This document shows positions 21,890 to 34,060 of a stretch of DNA of 64,000 bases, piece by piece. How positions within the stretch are numbered: the first letter of the stretch is position 1; each line of letters begins with the position of its first letter. This stretch comes from Alligator mississippiensis (taxonomy: Eukaryota; Chordata; Crocodylia; Alligatoridae). The notes under the pieces were generated by a model. The model saw only the letters and a program-made list of their open reading frames with translations. It did not search any database and had not been told where the DNA came from. A program made the translations under genes and the position numbers. Where the stretch lies: NCBI RefSeq assembly GCF_030867095.1, contig NC_081825.1:43266501-43330500 (forward strand), in the 5' to 3' direction.

Positions 21890-23830
21890 TTAGGTGCGAC
21901 CCTGCCTTCTGCCTGACTTTAGACTGACATGACTAACTACCTCTTTCAACTCATAAACATCATTAAGCATAGTACAGAGCACAGCAGCCATGCTCATTCA
22001 GGTCATGGTGCCAACTTTTTTGGCATAATAGCCTAGCAATTAGAGACCATTTTTTAAGACTTTTTTAAGATTGTTTTAATTACTTCAAGGTATCTCCTGA
22101 AATGTTCTAAATACCATTTTTTTCAGACTAAAGAGCATTCACATATACATACATATATGTCCTGAGATCCTTTGCTTTATTTAAACAAAGTGGGGGAGGT
22201 GACTGGGGAAAATCAACAAGAAGGATCAATCTGTATTTTGGAAAATAAGTACAAAAACTTCCAGAAGGCCAAAGGGGCCAAGTAGCCCAGAGAAATTAGA
22301 TGGTATAGAGAGATAATAATAACAACAATACTAGTAACAGTAGATAAACAGAAGGGAGTTAAGCCCTCCTGAATTTTGGTCCCACCTCTACCATTGAATG
22401 AACATGGTAATTTCCATACACATCACTTTGCAAATATTAGTTAGGCCTCAAATCCCCTGCATGAACTAAGAATATGTGGATTGGGCATGAGATAAGGGAT
22501 TTATTTTTTCAACCTTGTTCTTAAATCTATTTGCTTTGTGACTACTGGGCACTTCTGTGAGCCTCAGTAGAAATAATGATATTTACTCACTCCAAAGAGA
22601 CATTGTAATCAGTCAGCCAAATGATCTCTGAGAAATACTGTATAAATGGAGGAGGGTGGCAGTGGTATAAGGGGCTCATTGAACACCCAGTGAAGTGGGG
22701 GGAGACAGGATGGCTATAAAGCATGGGTGAGTGGATGGGAAGTTTTGCCATCCCTTCCCAGGGTCCTGTCATCTCCTGTGTTCAGGCTTCCTCCAGAGCA
22801 GATCCTGTTGTCCTTTCACACCCCTGCCCCCATACAAACATTTTGAGAGCAGGGCTCCCAGAGGAGGAGTGTGGCACCATTCTGCTTGCTCCGCTTACCA
22901 CCCTGCTCCCCAGATATGCTGATGGGTGTGGCACTACACTGCCCAGCTCCTGTGGCTGGGCAGAGGCAGCACAGGGTTTCTCTGCCAAGGCAAAGGCTCC
23001 AGGCAGGGGGATCCCAGTGCCCCCCTACAGTTAGCACCCAGGTAGTGTGCCCCCCCTTACCTGGTGGAGATAGAAAACAACAGTTAAGTTACTGAGCAAA
23101 ATAAGATGAATTCAGACAATCCTGGCCATGATATAATTTCCTGAGATGAGGGACTAAAGATAACTTTTCTCCTCTGGTGTTAAGATCTTTTCTGCTTTAT
23201 CTCATCCTAAAGCTACGTTTATTTTGCTGAGTTATTGTATACGCAACCATTTCTTAGTTGCGTATTTCATATTATTGCTATCCACTAGTTCTATTTGTGC
23301 AAAATAGTGAAGAATAACTCAGCTTCATATATACAACCCTAACATTGAAAATAGTTCTGAATATATTTTTCTTTCATGAATTTATGATTATTAAAGGATG
23401 CTATTTTCCCCAGACACACACAGTAAATTCTCTTAATTTTTAAGCTGTGTAGTTATGGACTGCCTACATTTAATGTATAGTAGGATTTCAATAAAGTGTT
23501 AAATTTCTGGTTAAGAATTACTATTGGCACAGGGCAACCAATGTATGTTAGTTAGAGATACACTGTCAGCTTTAAAATCACATTTTTGGCTGAATTTTTT
23601 TCCTAACAAGGAGCCAAGAAAGTTATTTTTTTCTCCTTTAATCCTTCATGAATTATTTTATTAGATTTTGTGTTTTAGAGGTGGTGTTGTTGACATTTTC
23701 CCCTTTTTTCTACCAACAGGCATTGGTTACAGCTAGAAATGAGAATTTGAGTAAAATACACTGTTCTTAGAGTGCGCTTAGACTTGACTAGAGTGTCTTC
23801 CTCTCCCACTCAGGCCCCTGACATAAGTTA
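21890..23830. other. Interval with no assigned gene; GC-rich patch 22.72-23.07 kb
   Basis: AT-rich flanks with a GC-rich block at 22720-23070. The block opens short frames on both strands by composition alone. No exon, domain or named repeat is visible. Confidence 0.35.
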
Positions 23831-23839
23831 CGCTTAAGA

Positions 23840-24350
23840 TGTGATTAAGGAGCTAGTTACCCAGCCATATATTAATGCAGTTTATGGCATGATAAAACAA
23901 GAAATAAACCACAACATTATTACACAAAATTTATATAACTTTATGGTTGGTTCCTATCATGCCATTAATTAACTGTGTGATTGGGGTTCCCAGCTTCAGA
24001 GCACATGGGAGTCAAGGGCTGAGTGCTGATTAGATGATTGCTGCTCCCAGCTTCGGGGACCCATCAGATCCAGAGTGTGTCCCCAAAGCTGGGAGCCATG
24101 ATCTGCTGCTACTCCCAGCCATAGGGGTACATTGAAGCCCTTGATTTTAATATGCCTCCTCGGCTGGGACCAGCAGAAGATCAGGGCTCCTGATCTTCAG
24201 GGCACAGCTGGAGTCAAGGGCTCCACTGCACTCCCATGGCTAAAAGCCCCATCAGTTGATCAGGGCTCCCAGCAGCAAGAGCTTGCTACTTGCAAGTGCA
24301 GGAGGAGCCTGGGATAAGGACACTGGGCTACCCCTGCATTGGCAATATTG
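23840..24350. repeat. Unclassified GC-rich repeat with internal direct and inverted copies
   Basis: Motifs such as 'CCCAGCTTCGGGGACCC', 'CCCCAAAGCTGGGAGCCATG', 'GATCAGGGCTCC' and 'GAGTCAAGGGCT' recur in both directions within 23990-24290. ATGGCATGATAAAAC (about 23886) is partly mirrored by CCTATCATGCCAT (23956). This suggests a foldback element or eroded tandem array; the family is unknown. Confidence 0.4.
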
Positions 24351-25065
24351 TGTGATGGGGTCTGATGCTTGATCCCACAGTCGTGCCTCCTGCCATGTAT
24401 GTGTGAGGATCACACATCAGATTCTATCCCTAATTCCACATCTGCTAGGAGCCTCCGAGTCAAACCTATCACCAGGTCAAATTGGCAAGCACTGTGTGGA
24501 GGGTTGTTCTTTCTTCTGCAGGGTGGGGCATGTCTCTCTTCCCAGCCTCCTTTTACTATATATTAACTTAATAAATGCTATGCTATTGCCAGGGCAAAGT
24601 ACTATAGCACTCTTGCTTTTCACCTGTGTTAAGCTGTTTTGGTTTGGTTTCTCTTAGCACCTTTTGACTGTGGAATGTGTGAGGAACTGGTTTCTGGGAT
24701 TCTTTGGATAAACATGCCTGTGAGCCCAGGGGATTGGATTTAATGTCCAATGAGACTCCTTCCAGTCCCTTCCAACTCCTTCCAATGAGGTTCCTAAATG
24801 AAAAAAAAATTAGTGGCCTATCTTTGCCACTTTCCTTACCACCCAAGGAGACTTCCTTAAAGTACAAGATTGGAAGGGGGATGCCTCTCTGTTAAAGATA
24901 TTCTTAGGTCCTGAAATTTGGCTCTATGGACAGATAAGTATAAGATGAATGTAAACTGCAGCATTTGAGCCTTTTTATTATACCATGGATGCTGTCCTGG
25001 TATCCAAAGGGTGAGAGAAAATCCAGCATTTCCCCTCCACACACTTTGCCAATCACAGCCATCGG
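24351..25065. other. Interval with no assigned feature
   Basis: No coding exon or named repeat recognised. Confidence 0.35.
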
Positions 25066-25107
25066 GCATGTCTACACAAGATGTTCACTGCAAAGCAGGC
25101 TAATGAA

Positions 25108-25832
25108 CAGGATTGTGTGAAGCTTTGGTCACTGATTCAGTTCGGCAGAGATTCGACCCGATTCAGTGGCTGAATCTCTAAATCTGAATCAAATCAAGAG
25201 ACCCTTTAATCTATCCAAATTTAATCAGAGCCCTCCGATTCAGTTCAGAGAGATTTGGAGAGATTCAATGATTTGGACATAGACATGGCTTTAAATGTTT
25301 TTTCTACATACCTCAAGGTACCAGGCAGCTCATGGATGCTGAGATGGTGGAGTGGATGGAGCGTCCCATGGGAGAGTGGGGATAGTCCACCACTGAGCAC
25401 AACCCCCCCCCATCTCCCTCCAGCTCAGTGATTGGTGCCTTCTAGGTCTAGGAGGGCACCTGGGGTCCCCCCCCCAGACAATAACAAAGCTGGGGAGGGT
25501 GCAGGGGGAGTCCCCCCGCACACTCAGCTGTGGACTCAGAAGTGGACCGGAAATATACTTCTGGTCCACTGCTGAGCATGCGCCCCCCAGCTCCCCATGC
25601 TCCAATGGCAAGCTCCATCCAACCCACCATCTCAGGTACCTTGAGGTATGTAGAAAAAGCATTTAAAGTTGTGTCTATGGCTAAATTGATGATTCTCTGA
25701 ATCAGCATCAAATCTTCAGATTCCAGTTTGGCTGAATCAAATTGGGACAGGGATCCAAATCAATAAATTGAATCACTGTCCCCCAATTCAGGCCAAATCC
25801 AAATAGAATACTGCCTGTTTTGCACACCCCTA
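25108..25832. mobile_element. Foldback hAT-like element, about 725 bp
   Basis: The ends are CAGGATTGTGTGAAGC and GTTTTGCACACCCCTA; the second, reversed, is TAGGGGTGTGCAAAAC, a hAT-like terminus. Inside is a long inverted repeat: CTTTAAATG, TTTTTCTACATACCTCAAGG and TACC at 25291-25324 are mirrored at about 25636-25672, and the similarity continues outward through GACATAGACATGG / GTGTCTATGGC and the GATTCAATGATTT / GATGATTCTCTGAATC side. The sequence 'ATTCAG..GAATC' recurs through both arms. No transposase is present and no matching octamers flank the ends. A fragment of the right part recurs at 28310-28476. Confidence 0.6.
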
Positions 25833-25834
25833 CT

Positions 25835-26270
25835 CCACAGTAGATGTTGCACATCTACGTATGTGCCCCTATTAGGCTGGAGTACACTTTTTTCCACAAG
25901 AGGAAAAACTGCACTAGAGTTTTTTTACTTTGCAGTAGTGCACATGTAGATGCTGCCCCAGCTGATTGGGACACAAGGGTGATCTTGTGTGGGGGCTGCC
26001 TGCCAGCTAGCTCCACACTATAGCATACTCATGCCCCAGCCAGCCCTTCCACAACATGTTGGGCTGGGAGGAAGCAACCTTAGGCTGGAAGGCTGATCCC
26101 TGGAGCCCCATGCCAGGTGTGACTTCTCTGATCTGGCTCAATGTACTGAGGTCCCAGACATGCATTAAAACAGTGCACCCGGTAACAAAAAGCTCCAGTG
26201 CAATAAGCTTGACAGTTTACTGCTTTGCATTAATTGCACATGTAAATGCACCTAGTGAGAAACAGAACTG
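25835..26270. repeat. MITE-like block with ACATCTAC/GTAGATG motifs
   Basis: GTTGCACATCTACGTATG (25850-25867) is mirrored by TAGTGCACATGTAGATGC (25934-25951). GCATTAAAACAGTGCACC and GCATTAATTGCACATGTAAATGC occur at 26160-26250. The motif vocabulary matches the TIR elements at 43460 and 55637. Limits are uncertain. Confidence 0.4.
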
Positions 26271-26274
26271 GACC

Positions 26275-27798
26275 TCCAGTCTTCCAATTGCCTGTATTGT
26301 GGCTAATCTAGCCCCGGTATCATCACTTACCCTCTGTATCTCTGTCTCCTTATTTGTGAAATAAGGATAATGGACAGGCCTATCAGAGCAGAATATTATA
26401 TGAGTAAACTTGTGGAAGGGGAATTATCACTGAATTCAGTGAAAGATCCATATGCAAAGTGCATGCAGTGATGGGCTCTTAATTAAATATTGGTAAATTC
26501 TTTCATATCCTTGGATGGTAGGTGCTATGTAAATCATATGTTGCGCTCTTATTTTAGATCAGGCAATTCCTTATTTATATTCCAACATCCAGCTTCGGTA
26601 AAATCACTTTAGCATGCAATGCTCTCCTTAGATCAAATGGCTTGTTGTCCTGACAAGTTTCTCTGGACTCAGGAACTAGCTTTAATTTCCATATACAAAC
26701 TGTTAATAGAATATACTTAGGAGCCCGAATGTGTTTCTGTATGATTGTCAAACAAAGAATTAGTTTTAGCTAGAACACAGTCAAAACAGAATATTAAAAA
26801 CAAGATGCTGTAGTCAGTGAAACTGATGGCTATGTAGAAGGTAGAATTAACTGGAGTCTTGCTCTTTACTTTTATATTATTTGTTTTATGAACAGTGATC
26901 TTCAGCTATTTCTGAAGGAAAAAATGTGTTCATTTTAAAACAAAATGAAGCCCATTATGTAATTAAAGATTCTTTATGTCTTACTGTATTTGATAATTGA
27001 TTTGGTGAAATGCATGTATTTCATACTGTAGTAAACAAGTTTCAGAGAAAAATATATATTAGTATTCTTTCCAGTAATAGATAATTTGGCATAATAAATG
27101 CAAGTCATACTCATGGGCTAGATGTTTTCATAAATAAATAGATAAACACATGGGGGCAAGCCATCTCCAATTAAGTCAATGGCAGTATTTTGTTCACTTT
27201 AATAGGATGTTATTCCTATTGACCTGAGTGGTTAGCCAAATAATAGGGTTCTTATAAGGTGGTCTCCTTAGAAAGAGAAACTGGTCATAGAATCAGAAAT
27301 TTTTTATGATTCACTGTACAAAACTTTACAAAGTCCTGTCTCCTTGAATGCAGCAGGAATCAAACAAGAGGGAGTAGCCAAGATCTATTCACCTAGTAGA
27401 TGTCTAAGAACAGTTCTCTTCTTAGAAATCTTGCTCAAGATAGCAGATCATAGCTGTGTGAAGATCCATAACTCACCCATTCTATCAACAAGCCATCTAA
27501 TTTACTTCTAGAGGCAGATATTCGATGATGAAGAATTGCAGGGTTCTCCATTTTGGCAATGCAGATACTTGTGCAACTCCAGAGGCAGATCTTGTTTGAT
27601 TCTGTGGAAGCATGGCATCCCAAGACCTGCCTTAGCATAGTATTATGCCCTTCCATAATGTCAGGGTCCACCTGTCTAGGAATGGTGATAGTCTATTGAG
27701 ATCTAGCTCCTTAGAGATGAGGAATCTGCCTGACTGTCAGCAGAATTGCCGTCATTGTAAAGTAAAAGGGGGAAGAACATAACGATGATACAACCCAT
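26275..27798. other. AT-rich interval with no assigned gene
   Basis: No host exon found. A 78-codon minus-strand frame at 27435-27671 is discussed among the rejected items. Confidence 0.35.
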
Positions 27799-27799
27799 T

Positions 27800-27916
27800 C
27801 TTTACAAGGTAGTCTAGTGGTTAAACTACTTGCTCAGGAAGGGGGAGACCTATATTCTAGCCCCCTTCTAACTCAAGCGCATTTGAAGCCATATCTTCTA
27901 ACAACCAGGCCACAGG
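27800..27916 (+). repeat. tRNA-derived SINE-like fragment
   Basis: TAGTCTAGTGGTTAAACTAC (27810-27829) has the form of a pol III A box region, and GAGACCTATATTCTAGCCCC lies in the B-box position. The tail (AACTCAAGCGCATTTGAAGC, then ATATCTTCTAACAACCAGGC) is shared with the pieces at 33943-34060 and 57040-57150. It does not fold as a functional tRNA and lacks an intact B box. Confidence 0.5.
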
Positions 27917-28309
27917 TAAGGTAGGAGTGATAACAGTAGGGGTCAGGGGACCATGGGGAGACCCCTGCCAGGCCCATCTCCTTCCTGCTCCTCCAGCCCC
28001 CTTGAGCACCCCCAACCCCTACCCACTCTCCCAGCCCCATCAATGGCTGCCCTGCCCAGCCCTAGTCTCCTGGCACTTAAAAAAATAAAATAAAATTCCC
28101 ACATTCACCAGCTGCTGCAGCAGCCATCAGGGGCTCTGAGGTCAAGGCACAGCCCCTGCATGCAGTGCAGGGTGGTGGGGGGCAGCAGGGATCACCTCTC
28201 CCACCTGGCAGGAGCCGGTGAGTGCAGGGCTTTTTTTTTTTTTTTTAAGTGCCGGGATGCTGGGGGCAGGCAAGGCATCCATTAACAGGGCTGGGAGAGC
28301 AGGCAAGGG

Positions 28310-28476
28310 GTGGGGCCTCTTCAGTTCATAGATCAGGCCCATTTGGCAGCGGCTAAATCTCCGAATCAGATTTGGCTGAATTGATTTGGGACAGTGATTC
28401 AAATCGCTGAATCAAATTACTGTCCCCCAGATCAGCCGAATCTGAATCCAAAGCAAATGCTAGCCACTTCACACAG
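28310..28476. mobile_element. Fragment related to the 25.1-25.8 kb foldback hAT element
   Basis: Shares the order 'GATTTGGCTGAATTGATTTG', GGACAGTGATTCAAATCG, CTGAATCAAATTACTGTCCC, CCGAATCTGAATCCAAA with the right part of 25700-25832. It ends in CTTCACACAGGCCTAC, comparable to TTTTGCACACCCCTAC there. Confidence 0.55.
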
Positions 28477-28479
28477 GCC

Positions 28480-30030
28480 TACTTGTCAGTGCAGGTGGAG
28501 CTGAGGATCATGAACCTGAACTGTGCCTGCACCAGAAATAGGATATTATCTGACCCCCAATCCTACAATCATACCTCCTGCATGCACATGTGGTATCATG
28601 GATCAGATCCCATTGGGCCTTTAGTTGAATGTCTGTTAGTGGCTTCAGGGACTGAACAGACAGACCACTGGCTCAGATTTGTGCTGTAAAAATCATGATG
28701 TACCTTGTTCCATCACCATCTGCATTCTATAAAGTAGCCCACAGTGGTTAGAGAAACTCTGGAGGGGACAGGCATTCTCTTCTACTATTCCCATTTGCCT
28801 GTTTGTGATTTATGCTAAGGTTTACATTTGAGACAGGGGCCAACCTGTGGGAAATACTGACTAGTGGTAAGTATGAGAGATCAGCAAGTTTTTTTATAGC
28901 TTCTTTAGAGACCACTGACATTTGTAAATACCTTCTCTTTCAATCCAGTTTCTTGAGCTTATCTGCACTAGCAAAAACAAACAGTTCTTTGGCTAAAGAG
29001 GTCTTTGCTTTATTCAGCCTGGATTCCTTTTCCAGGACTACTTTCACATTTTCCCTAGTGCTCTGGGCTGCATAGAAGGCAAATACAGTTTCAGGTCAGC
29101 TCTCCTATGGCCACCACAGGGGCCAGGAAAAAAAGGATATGGAAAGAGGAGGCAATGCCATGGTTGGTTAAGAGTTTATGATGGCTTTGCTGCACAGGGA
29201 TTCATTGAAAATTAAATGAGGTACATTAATTCACACAGCCAGAAATTTGGGGTAACTAAGTGCAGAGGCATTTACAGGCAAGTGACAAGAGGGACATTAG
29301 GGAAGGGAAGGTAGGAATGTTTCCTCTGGCCAGTGGCCAGAGTTAGTGAAGAGAGAAGGGAAAGGTGACTGGTTTGGTCCAGCCAACCAACAGATCAGGT
29401 AGGGGAGGAGGTGAGAAGGATATCAGAGAGAAGTGGCAGCAGTCCTACTAGTCATATGGTACAGGGAGAAGTAACGGTGCTTCAAAAGCCATGGCTTCTC
29501 CCCATGGCAGTTGCTGCAGAGTAGTGGGTGTTGGGAGGTTCCAACTGGGATAGCCACCTGTGGTAGGTGGGGTATGGGCAGAGAGTGCACATACAAGGCT
29601 GGAAGGAGGGAAGGAAATTAGCAATATGACCTGGACTAGACAGAGATAATTGTGTGTTAAATGGTGTAATTAAATGACTAATATGCCAAATGACTAGATA
29701 CCACAAAACAATTGTTTCCTATGGCCTAGAAGTTTCCAGAATGGTCACCATCATTCTTCTGAAAGGACACAGAACATCCTTGTTTCCACCTCCAGAGTGC
29801 ATGAATGGGTTGGGTGGGAGAGGTGCTAACTCCACAAACAAACCGACCCTCACAATTACTACCCCTCACCCAACAGCAGACTACAATAGACTTAGTCTAA
29901 ATAGCCCCAACAATGGTAGTACCCCAACCCTATGGTCTTGGATGCCCCACAAACTGCCCATGATCACTCCCACCTTTTTGGGGCCACTATTTCCAGCGTG
30001 TATATATATATACGTAGTTTTACTCAGATA
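28480..30030. other. Interval with no assigned feature
   Basis: No coding exon or named repeat recognised. Short frames lack domain signatures. Confidence 0.35.
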
Positions 30031-30032
30031 AC

Positions 30033-30034
<2 letters not shown>

Positions 30035-30080
<46 letters not shown>
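30035..30080. repeat. (CA)23 microsatellite
   Basis: An uninterrupted CA dinucleotide run of 46 bp. It produces artificial His-Thr repeats in two frames. Confidence 0.98.
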
Positions 30081-30081
<1 letters not shown>

Positions 30082-30459
30082 CGTACCTTGTTTTACCAGT
30101 GTGACTATATATGTAAACACAGGCTTAGGAATATAAATACATATTTTGGCAAAAGTCTGACCTTGTGACTTGGTTATAGTCATAGAATAAGAGGACCCTT
30201 GTACACATGATTAAGGGTCCTTGTACACATGAATAAATTGCTCCTTTTAGTAATTTAATAGCCCTTTTTAATGTTTTAATTGTGTAACAGTGTACACATT
30301 CAGGGGCATATTATAATTACATTTCATAACAGTGTACACATTCAGTAACATATTTCAATGTAAATGAATTTTTTACACAATAAAACACATCCCATGTATT
30401 TTAGTTTGCTATGTAACAAATTACAGCCATATTCCTCACATTTACAAGGGCCCTATCTG

Positions 30460-31312
30460 AAGAAGGTGGTAGGGATGGTGCACAAGGTGCTGGGAGCCTG
30501 GGCATGTTCAGGGAAGCTCAGGCTTGGCAGGCTTCCAGTGCCCTGTGCACTGACCTTGCCACCTTCTCTGGCTGCCAGCACACCCAGCTTCCCTTCTGCT
30601 GCCTTCCTTGGGCAGCCAGACCATTCTCCAGTGGTCCCAGGTGGCAGGAAGGTGGTGGGGATGGTGCGCAGGGCACTGGAAGCCGACCAAGCCTAAGCTT
30701 TCCTGAGCATGGCTGAGCTTTCAGCACCCCATGTACCATTGGATCCAGTGGGTGCTGCCACACCCACACAGCTAGCACCCTACCTGGGCAGTCCCATGGG
30801 GCACTGCCACTGTGGAGAGAAGCACCAGGCTCCCCCACAGATCAGGGCCTGCGCGACCTAGTGGCAGCTCACACAGGCAGGCTCTGCTGAGGAAAAAAGA
30901 AAAAAAGTGGCAAGGAGCCTGATCTCTTCTTTTTTTTTCCTCTCCTGGAGCCTGCCTGTGTCTCCCACAGCTTGGGAGTGAACTGCTGGCAGGTCACACA
31001 GCCCTTGAGCTGAGGGGGACCCTGGTGCTTCCCTCTACAGCAGTGGTGCCCCCCAGGTGGCACCCACCACCTGGCATCCCACCTGGGCAGTCCCAGGGGG
31101 CATTGCCACCATGGAGGGAAGCACTGGGGCCTCCACAGCTCAGGGCTTGTCAGCAGCTGACCCCCCAGCCATGGTAGAGGCAGGCAGGCTCTGGGAAAAA
31201 AGAAAAAGAATCAGCCCCCTCACTGCTTTTTTCCCCCCACCTCAGCAGAGCCTACCTGCTCTGCAGCAGGGAGGGGGGGGGGGAGAAGGGGGGGGGGGGT
31301 CTGGTGCTTCAT
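30460..31312. repeat. GC-rich cluster of direct and inverted repeat units
   Basis: Two direct copies of a unit start with CTACCTGGGCAGTCCCATGG (30780) and CCACCTGGGCAGTCCCAGGG (31080). Each continues through a GGCA(C/T)TGCCAC block, a GAAGCAC block, CACAG.TCAGGGC, an A-rich AAAAAAGAAAAA tract and a T-rich tract. Between them (about 30955-31075) the same unit appears inverted. A further inverted pair flanks 30520-30700 (GGCAGGCTTCCAGTGCCCTG versus CAGGGCACTGGAAGCC). It ends in G-rich runs at 31269-31302. Open frames here are compositional. Confidence 0.7.
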
Positions 31313-31355
31313 TCTAGCTCTGACTTGCCTGCATATCTGTTTGATATGTCCCAGG

Positions 31356-31485
31356 ATCTATAATAATAACATGTTTATCCTGTCTGTCCAGAGCACTCTT
31401 TTGGTTGTCTCAGTAAGCATTGTAATTGGGTTATAACCAATCAGAGTGCTCTAGACAGACAGAATAAGCCTATTATATATATATA
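31356..31485. mobile_element. Small foldback element
   Basis: ATCCTGTCTGTCCAGAGCAC at 31377-31396 is mirrored by GTGCTCTAGACAGACAGAAT (31447-31466). The arms extend outward through TATAATAATAACATG versus AAGCCTATTATATATA and inward through TTTTGGTT/AACCAATC. Each arm is about 45 bp, with a loop of about 30 bp. A TATA/CTAT simple repeat follows (31487-31532). Confidence 0.65.
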
Positions 31486-31539
31486 GCCTGATATATATAT
31501 TGATCTATATCTATCTATCTATATATATATATCAGGTCC

Positions 31540-33940
31540 AGTGAGACTGATTTAACTGAACTTGTCCCTCACTCCTTGCCCCACCCCTAGAAGGACAAAC
31601 CCTCATGGACCAGCCAGCCTCCCTCTGAGCCCACCAGATCCCCCATCTTGTAAGATGCTTGTAGTGCTGATTTTATTGGCATTCACCAGTGCCAGGAGCT
31701 GAGGAATTTCACCCCACCCTACAACCCCACCATGGAGCTGCCTGCCCCCCTGATCTGCTGCCTACATACTCCTCCCCCCACCTTGACTTACTTCAATCAG
31801 ACTCTGAGGACTCACAAAAAAACAGTAAAACTGATCCCAGGAGTAGTTTTCAGAATTAGGAACAGAACACCCCCGCCATCAGGAGGGACTGGGAGGATGG
31901 GGAGAGGGGAGGGCAGTCCAGGTGGTTTGGCAGGATTGGAGAGCCTCTCTGACAAACCTCCAGGCCCCCCACAAACCCTGCTGTTCCCCAATTCTGCAAA
32001 ACCCTCCCAGACCCCACCAAACCCCCTGTAGACCTCACTTGTCCCCCTGATCGACCCAAGCCTCCCAGAGACCCTGCTAGCCCCCTCAATTCCCTAAGCT
32101 CCCACAAACCCTGCTTGCTCCCCCCAATCTTCCCAACTGCTGTACTACCCCACCCATTCCAACTTATCTTATATCAGATCACATGGTCATTTTTAATTCA
32201 GTATAACTTCCCCCTAATGTCCCTGAATGTCTGTATGTACCATAAGGTGTCAGCTTTCTCTGCCTTCCTCTTATACCTGTGAACAAATCTGATGACTCAA
32301 AAAGGCCTGTGCTATAGGGTTTGTTTGAACACTCTAAATACTTTCTAAACAGGAAAAAATCAGTGACAAGCTTTCATTCCTTTCACGCTCAAAAGGAAAA
32401 TGGTTAGAAGCTATTTTTTTAAATGAAAGCTTCTTCCATATTTCTATTTAACTTAAATTATATATCAGTAGACCTCGGGGGCATTGCTGAGCAATATAAA
32501 TATATATATATTTATATGGGGTGTTTTTTTTAAGAATAGTAAATCTTCAGGAAAATGCTACTTTGTGGGTGAGTTATTTGTAAATCTTGTAGAGTTTTTT
32601 AAAATCCTTTTGGCAAAAAAAGATGACAGGAAAGTGTTCTGAAAATTACAGCCAATTATTTCTGACTAGAAATAAACTGAAAAGCTAAAATATTTCACTT
32701 CCTCATTTTCCAAGTAAAATTTTCCAACCTTTCATTTTTAAAAGGATTTTTTATTGGAAATTTGGCCTAAACTTAACAAATGAAAATGTTTCAGAAAAAT
32801 TAAATAATGATTCATCCGGAACTTTTTTTAAAATTTCTTCAAAACTCAAAAATTATTTTTTGGTTCAATCCCAACCACCAGATCAACCCAACCACTACTT
32901 ACCTGCTTCTAGCCAAAGGCTTCCACTGGTTTTAGGAAGCAGAAAGAAAACCATAAAATACAAAAAAAACCTGATCATTCTGCATAAATAGCAATTTTAG
33001 CAAATCTGGTCGATTGCTATTGGGTAGGATTAATCACACAACAATAGGATGGTATCTCAACCTATCCCTCACCTGAAAAAAATCTTAAACAGAAATTTAG
33101 TACTCATAATTAAATTAACACCCTGAAGTGGGCAGTACATACTTACAGGCCATTTTGAATAGTTGGTGAATGATAGTATGACATTTAATGAAGACTAGTA
33201 GATATTTGCATGCTCTTTGTTGAAGTCATATGTGCTCTGTGGATTATGGGGTAGGTATCCCATTAGTGACTGAGATGTAAAGGATTCATGCAATGTACAG
33301 CTAAATGCTCCATTCCTAGTAAGCCAATAAGGGCTTGTCTATGCTGCTTCAGTGGTGAGTGCTACTAACATAAAGGAAAGGCCTCTGGTAGTCATCACCC
33401 ACCAAATCTTGCAGGCATGCTCTAGACTGCAATTCTGTAACTTTCACACTCACCAGAGACCAAGGACTCAAGAATATGCACAGAAGAACAAACTCCTTCA
33501 CAGACTTTTACTTCTGGTTTAAAACATGCACAAGGGCTTAGGTGAGTAAGGCATGCTAAAAAACCTCAGCATAAAGACTTATGGCACCTAAGCCACTAAT
33601 TTAGGCCTTTCTATTCACAGAACACCTTGAATTTCATTTGGACACCTACATTTCTTATGTCATATATGGGTGCTGGTAGCCATATCTGTCTTAGCTGGAA
33701 AAATTCTGTAAAGCCCCTCTATTCCTAGGCTTTTCCTTCTGAAAATACTAAGGATAAATCCAAGTTGATCATTAAGGCATCAAACTACACTGTAACTCCT
33801 TTCAAGTCCTATTGTTCTTGTCAAAGTGTATTCATTCAGCTAGATTTCCTGAATATTTTTGCTAAAAGAACCACGCAGATCAGCTGTTTGACATGAAGAT
33901 TAGTTGTCCAACATGATGGTGGTGAGAGTGTGCACATTTT
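31540..33940. other. Interval with no assigned gene; C-rich block 31.56-32.15 kb then AT-rich
   Basis: 31,560-32,160 is rich in CCCC runs (for example CCCCCAATTC, CCCCACCC) and opens compositional frames. The rest is AT-rich. No exon, RNA gene or named element was recognised. Confidence 0.35.
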
Positions 33941-33942
33941 TT

Positions 33943-34060
33943 ACTATAGCCTGACAGAGCACTTGTTTAGGAAGCAGGAAACCCAGATTCTAGGGCCCCC
34001 AAACTCAAGGGTTTGATCCCACTTCCCAGTAGCATGCCTTATTCCCAAGGCCATGGAGTA
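33943..34060 (+). repeat. tRNA-derived SINE-like fragment
   Basis: GAGCACTTGTTTAGGAAGCA, GGAAACCCAGATTCTAGGGC and AAACTCAAGGGTTTGATCCC occur in that order. GGGTTTGATCCC resembles a B box (GGTTCGANNCC). The same arrangement recurs at 57040-57150 and, more eroded, at 27800-27916. Confidence 0.5.

Noticed and set aside
22720..23070. CpG-island-like block as a gene promoter
   Set aside because: GC-rich but poor in CpG, and no first exon or transcript structure can be supported. Similar GC-rich repeat blocks occur at 18.3, 30.5 and 46.0 kb.
25100..25840. 8-bp target duplication for the 25.1-25.8 kb foldback
   Set aside because: CTAATGAA on the left and CTCCACAG on the right do not match beyond chance.
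27435..27671. Possible DIRS-type RT fragment on the minus strand (LRQVLGCHASTES...)
   Set aside because: The 'VLGxxAST' pattern is faintly like DIRS-element RT/RNase H, but the following motif fails to match and no other DIRS block is visible.
27800..27916. Functional tRNA gene
   Set aside because: A-box-like sequence is present, but the acceptor stem does not pair and the B box is degraded. Fits a SINE relic better.
29932..30168. His-Thr repeat protein
   Set aside because: Produced by the (CA)23 microsatellite at 30035-30080.
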